Below, piece after piece: positions 59,383 through 64,000 of a DNA stretch of 64,000 nucleotides (position 1 is its first letter; each line of letters starts with the position of its first letter). The DNA lies in assembly GCA_035582835.1 (NCBI GenBank), contig JAYKAV010002791.1, positions 479,042 through 543,041 on the forward strand. Reading direction: 5' to 3'. This DNA comes from Phoebastria nigripes (Eukaryota; Chordata; Aves; Procellariiformes; Diomedeidae). Under the pieces are notes generated by a model that saw only the letters and a program-made list of their open reading frames with translations, was not told where the DNA came from and ran no database searches. The position numbers and the translations under genes are program-made.

Positions 59383-62300
59383 TTCCTTTGTGAATTCACT
59401 GGACTTTTTGAAATTACCAACATGAAAGTTGTATTAGAGAGTGGGATATGCTAGAGTACTTTTTCAATATCCTTCAGTATTTTAATAATTGCTTGAAACA
59501 TTTCTTTAATAGAATATTTTATAATAAGCAGTTATTTACAAGGTCTTTAAAATGGTGACTGGGTGCTCTTAGCAAGACTTCTGATTTTGATGGGCTTTTT
59601 TTTTTTTAATTCTAGAAGAAACATGAAAAATTTATTAATTGAGAAATTTGCCTTTTGTCAAGATTTGCTGACACACAATCAGCAGTAGTACACTGCAAGG
59701 AATTCAAGGTTACTCTGGATAACAACCAAGCATAACCAAACCCAGGGTCTTTACTGAACCAAGAATCCAGAACTCAGCAACTGTCCTTAAATAATACCAA
59801 GAATAACTCACACTAAGAACTAAAATAGCATTATTACAAAAATAGTTAATCCTGTTGGGAGCATTCAGCAGCTGCACTCTTTAGATTGAATCAGTTAAAA
59901 AATTTAAGTCTTGATCATTGAGGGAACTCTGGATTTTGCTTTTCAGCCACAGATGCCTGGCTCGCAGAGGGCACTGGGAGGAATGGAAGCAAGCCAGTGC
60001 CAGCAAAAGCTTCCACTGCCTGAACAGCAAAGGACCTCTTGTGTCCAGGGTGCAGAACTGCAAAGACTACTTTCCTTCAGAGTGAAACATCAACCCACTA
60101 CATGTGCAAAAGGAATGACAATCGCTTGGTTCAATTTCTACACCTGATTCCTGTGCAACGCCACAGAAGTATTACTGGAGAATCACCTACACGTTAAGAC
60201 TTGGAGGAACACCTACAGAGTATTGCTTGTCTGCATATCGTGAGGGACAAATAAGGTTTTTTATTTCTTTCTTTATTCAAAAGGTTTAGAAAAGCAATCT
60301 GAGCAATCTTCTGCCCCCTTCTTTGCTCTATGCACCGTACATCCAGGTTGGACATCACTGAAGAGAGCTTCTGCTCAGGTCTCGAAGGGGAAGAGCAAGG
60401 CTTTTCTGAGGCACTATTGAGCTGTACTTGCAGAGCTGAATCAGCTCTTTAGACTTCAAGAACAGTCCAACTAAACTAAAGCTACAATTTTGGAGTTTAT
60501 ACTCTTAAACAGAGAGTTCACACACTTCCAAAGCATAGGTGGTCCTAATATTTTTCTACTGTACATGTGGAAGTCTCCAAGTCTCTGGAAAATTCAGGCC
60601 AACCACCTTCCCCCTCTCATTCCATTTTCAATCTTATTGACTATAGAACATACAGTAGAAGTCATTAAGCTACATTTCACAGTTTATGGTTTTAATGGTT
60701 CTGCAACATTAGATGCACAACATTTTCAAGCATCAAAAACTAGGCTTTGCTATCTAACATTTCATAAAGATAATAAAAGTTAATGAGCGCTCATGATCTA
60801 TGATCTGACAAGACATCTGTTCCGTTCTTTCTGAGATGGAACACTCACCCTGCCTTGTTCTGGCACAGTGGGAGAGAACAAATATAAACCAATTCATCAT
60901 TCTAAACTATAAGCTATATTAAGTTATAGTTTCTCAACAGGCTTTTCATACCCCATTGCTAATAGGGCACAGGTGTCCTAAAAACAGTCTTTCAATGCAA
61001 TAATTAAATCCTGCTAACTTCATGCGGTCAACTGCAGCAGACAGTACTGTTTAGCATTTCAACAGGGAAAAAACCTGTTCAAAACAAGCAATAACAAGGT
61101 TGCTGTTAAACCAAGAGTCCAGTATCAAGAGCTCTATTCCCATTTTCTACATATTTTCATCATGCTTTTTTATTACAGGAGTATTTTAACAAAATTTCAT
61201 TCTGACCTATCAAGGGAGTATTTGGTACAAATATTACAAGAAATATTACAAGATACTTCATATGGGACATGACTAACATCAGTACGGGGGAGGAAGGAGT
61301 AATCTGCTTCTGAACCATTTGTGAGGCTGTAACAGGGAGATCTGTCATAGGGAACTGTTGAGAACATGAAAATTCTGCACTGTTACATTTCAAAACCAGT
61401 TGCTGAGCATTTTGACAATACTGTTTGAGACTAAATTCAGCTTGTTGATACCTACGTCACCCACAGTATAATACAAAAGTGTAAGTGCAAAAAAAAGAAA
61501 GAGAATCTGATTTTTTTCCCCTTCACTCAGCATTATGGTATGACATGTTTTGGACACCATGCAGGAGTACGCAAGGTTTCCATTTCCTGCAAACCGCTGT
61601 ATATTACCATGAAACAGAACATATGAAATGAAAAAAGAAAAAAAAAAAAAAATCACAGATTGCATAGTAGTTAATGAACAACAGTATTTACAGTAAAACC
61701 CTCGGATAAAGATAAAATCCCAGTTTACATAAAGGAAACAAATACATCATTCCTGACAAATACCTTGTATTGCTCAAAACACTGTCCTCCAATCAATCAA
61801 TCTACCTTGCAGAGGCACACAAAGAAATAAGCTATATAGCCAGGGAACTAAGCACTGCCCACCCGTGCAGAAAAGNGAAGTATTTTTGCTAAATTAAGGA
61901 TCCAAGATAACAAGGATTTAATGCTAAAACCCCCCACAGCCTCAAACATCTAACCTACCTGAATAGTCTAAGCTTCCTAGACCATGCCAGAGACAAACAG
62001 CATCTCTCCACTGACTGAAGCAACAGTCTAACCAGCTTTCACCAAATTGCCCTGCTGGAAGAGTCTGCTCTTTCCACTAACTAAAAGCGGTATTCTCCTT
62101 AAGTTGCAGTCACAAACACTGCCTAAGAATTTAAACCAACATTGATGCATACATGTGCACAAACAGAACTGAAAGGGAAATAAAGCTAATAAGTCTATGT
62201 ATAAAGCTTAGCCCAAAGGAAAATTACTGTGGCACCACTGGATCAGATGGTCCACAGATTTCTCTCTCTCAACCCCAGTGAGTTTTGTATGCTTTAGGTT

Positions 62301-62665
62301 AAAATAAATAAGTAAAATCTGAGAAAACAGCACCAACTAAGCAGCCTAGACAGATCAACTGGTGAACTCAGGCTACACATGTATTAGCCCTTAGTGTAGG
62401 AAAACACGAATGGATCAGTAGCAAACAGTTTGTGCTGAGGACCTGAATCTTAAAATTTACGTGTTTGGGGGCTTCGCTATGCCTGAACTCATTTACTGCT
62501 CTTCAGATCAGTTAGGTTTTGCAGACATAATTAGATGTTCATCCATTAGCATTTGGTACATTTTTGGATCACGTTTTTCTGTTTAGTTTCACCTGGAGAG
62601 AATCCAGTTTGCATTCTCTGAAGCAAAAGCATGACAAGCAGGGATGACCAAATTAATTTAAAAAA

Positions 62666-62740
62666 NNNNNNNNNNNNNNNNNNNNNNNNNNNNNNNNNNN
62701 NNNNNNNNNNNNNNNNNNNNNNNNNNNNNNNNNNNNNNNN
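62666..62740. other. Assembly gap of 75 N
   Basis: The gap is flanked by five A on the left and seven A on the right, so it is very likely an unresolved A-rich low-complexity run. Protein reads through it are meaningless. Confidence 0.95.
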
Positions 62741-62853
62741 AAAAAAACACAAACAAAAAACCCACAAAAACCCAAACAAACAAAAACAACAACAAAAAAA
62801 CCACAAAAAAATCCAAAAAAACAACACCACCACCACAAAACCAAAAAAACCCC
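62741..62853 (+). repeat. G-free A/C low-complexity tract
   Basis: About 113 bases contain A and C, a single T and no G, in irregular ACAAA, CCACAAA and ACCACCACC words. The strong strand asymmetry suggests expansion of an A-rich tail. Confidence 0.8.
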
Positions 62854-64000
62854 CACTCCTAGCCTGAACTGAAACAATGTAGACCTACCCTAGGGTCCCT
62901 AAAAAGCAGTTATGCAAATGCATCATCTACCCCAACATATGCAGCTACTTATGATCAAAAACACATGCTGATGAGCCATCGCTGTGTATTTTTACATACT
63001 ATTTCAGTAATATATTCTAATTTTATATAAATTTTGACATGAGATTCTAATTATTATAGTCTTGCCAGTTAACCTCAATAAGCTCAAGTTCCTTCCTTGA
63101 GCATTTGCTTATGTCCGTCCATACGCTTTGACAATGCCTTCTCAAATGCTGCTTCCATGACAATTTAAATTATAGTGAGATGAATAAAATCCCAGGGAAA
63201 AAAAAAGAATAAACCACCCACGATGACACACAAACTTGTCACATTCAGATTCTGGTAAAAATATTAAAATTTAATAATAACTTTTGAACATACAATTATG
63301 TCAAGGATAGAGTAAAGGCATTCAGACAAATGGATATAGATCTTAAATAATATTTACAAATTCTAAACTGCAAGTTGACTATAAAGTCACAAATACTTTA
63401 AATATTTAGTAGAATATAGTGTAAATTCTAATATAAATTAGATATTACTTCATCTGTTATTTTTCCAGTGATAAGTCTAATCTTTATATACTATATACAT
63501 TAAAATACTAAAAAGTTATAAAATTTTATTTCTGTTACTATGCAAAGAAATGGAAAATACATCAGATCTGTCTTACTGTACAATATCCAAATTGAACTTT
63601 CTATAGTGTTCTCTGCAAAAATAAACGGCACTTTCACATGCAACAAGGCATAAAGTACAAGTCTGTCCATTAGTAGTATGCCATCTGAGTGCAAAGTAAA
63701 CTAAAATGCAACTGTCATTCAACCATATAGTTGAAAATCAAAAGTAAACTGTGGAAAGAGATCCTGACAAACTTTCTGATTCAGACTGAAGTAATAATGA
63801 AAAGCATGTAAACTGATTTCCATACAGATCTGTCATTTTAAAAAAATGAAACTACAGCATACTGAAAAGTTTGTCATAACAGTATCAAAGTTACTTTGAC
63901 AACATATAATGGAGGAAAAGCTGATGATCCTGTATGAATTCTGAAGCCCAGCCCTGCCAATGGGCTGCAGCATCTAAGCTGCTTTTCTATTGACAGTTTC
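62854..64000. other. AT-rich noncoding end of the window
   Basis: No gene or repeat family is recognised. The part at 63240-63540 is especially AT-rich with many ATTTA and TTAAAT words. The longest open frame is 64 codons, on the minus strand, without similarity to known proteins. Confidence 0.5.

Larger units (their letters stand above)
56435..62660. other. Unique AT-rich noncoding block
   Basis: No gene or repeat family is recognised. Open frames are at most 106 codons and resemble nothing known. An AT-only tract (58080-58210), a 31-base poly(A) (59348-59378) and A/C-rich strings at 59154-59200 are the only structures I can support. Confidence 0.5.

Noticed and set aside
62546..62877. Open frames across the N gap, rich in F/C/G or K/N/T
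   Set aside because: They depend on 75 unknown bases and a low-complexity tract.
1..64000. CRISPR array, bacterial operon or viral integration such as an endogenous hepadnavirus
   Set aside because: No regularly spaced repeats, no dense coding and no viral gene order were seen. All interpretable units are vertebrate retroelements.

Overview
The window is noncoding vertebrate nuclear DNA, most probably from a bird. The evidence is its repeats: a CR1 LINE of avian type, a pair of related antisense solo LTRs and a third, minisatellite-bearing LTR of kinds I know from neoavian genomes, older L3/CR1-like LINE remnants and MIR-like SINE remnants. The sequence is AT-rich, stop codons are frequent in all frames, and no reading frame shows a host protein family, so I recognise no host exon. 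It is best read as an intergenic or long intronic stretch. About fifty isolated single N bases and one 75-base gap (62666-62740) mark it as draft assembly.

Layout. 1-3446 is unique sequence with a perfect 24-bp palindrome around an E-box (2399-2422) and a perfect hairpin (3197-3222). 3452-3997 is a solo LTR with a perfect 5-bp target duplication. 4003-11900 is unique sequence with a cluster of four TAATTA sites (7861-7975) that looks like a homeodomain-bound element. 11944-13790 holds the most interesting object: a decayed but collinear pol region of a Ty3/gypsy-type LTR retrotransposon (reverse transcriptase, RNase H, integrase), a class that is very scarce in bird genomes. 13800-21400 is mostly unique, with an AT-rich snap-back tract and a strong G-quadruplex candidate (19885-19923). 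20790-23480 carries a MIR-like fragment and two old L3/CR1-like LINE fragments in opposite orientation.

23500-43260 is largely featureless, apart from a possible conserved noncoding block (28140-28640) and a few weak ancient-repeat matches. 43268-44312 is an internally deleted CR1 on the minus strand (endonuclease start, linker, start of RT, 3' UTR). 51777-52871 is a 1.1-kb solo LTR on the plus strand with an internal diverged minisatellite, and 55831-56427 is a second copy of the first LTR family. The rest is AT-rich sequence with homopolymer and low-complexity tracts.

The mobile elements are the only interpretable units and none is intact. The three LTRs belong to two families that look unrelated over most of their length, yet they share a 17-bp U5 motif at nearly the same distance from the 3' end, and all are flanked by 5-bp duplications. 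This suggests one class of avian endogenous retrovirus, probably ERVL-like. No complete gene, RNA gene or CRISPR array was found.
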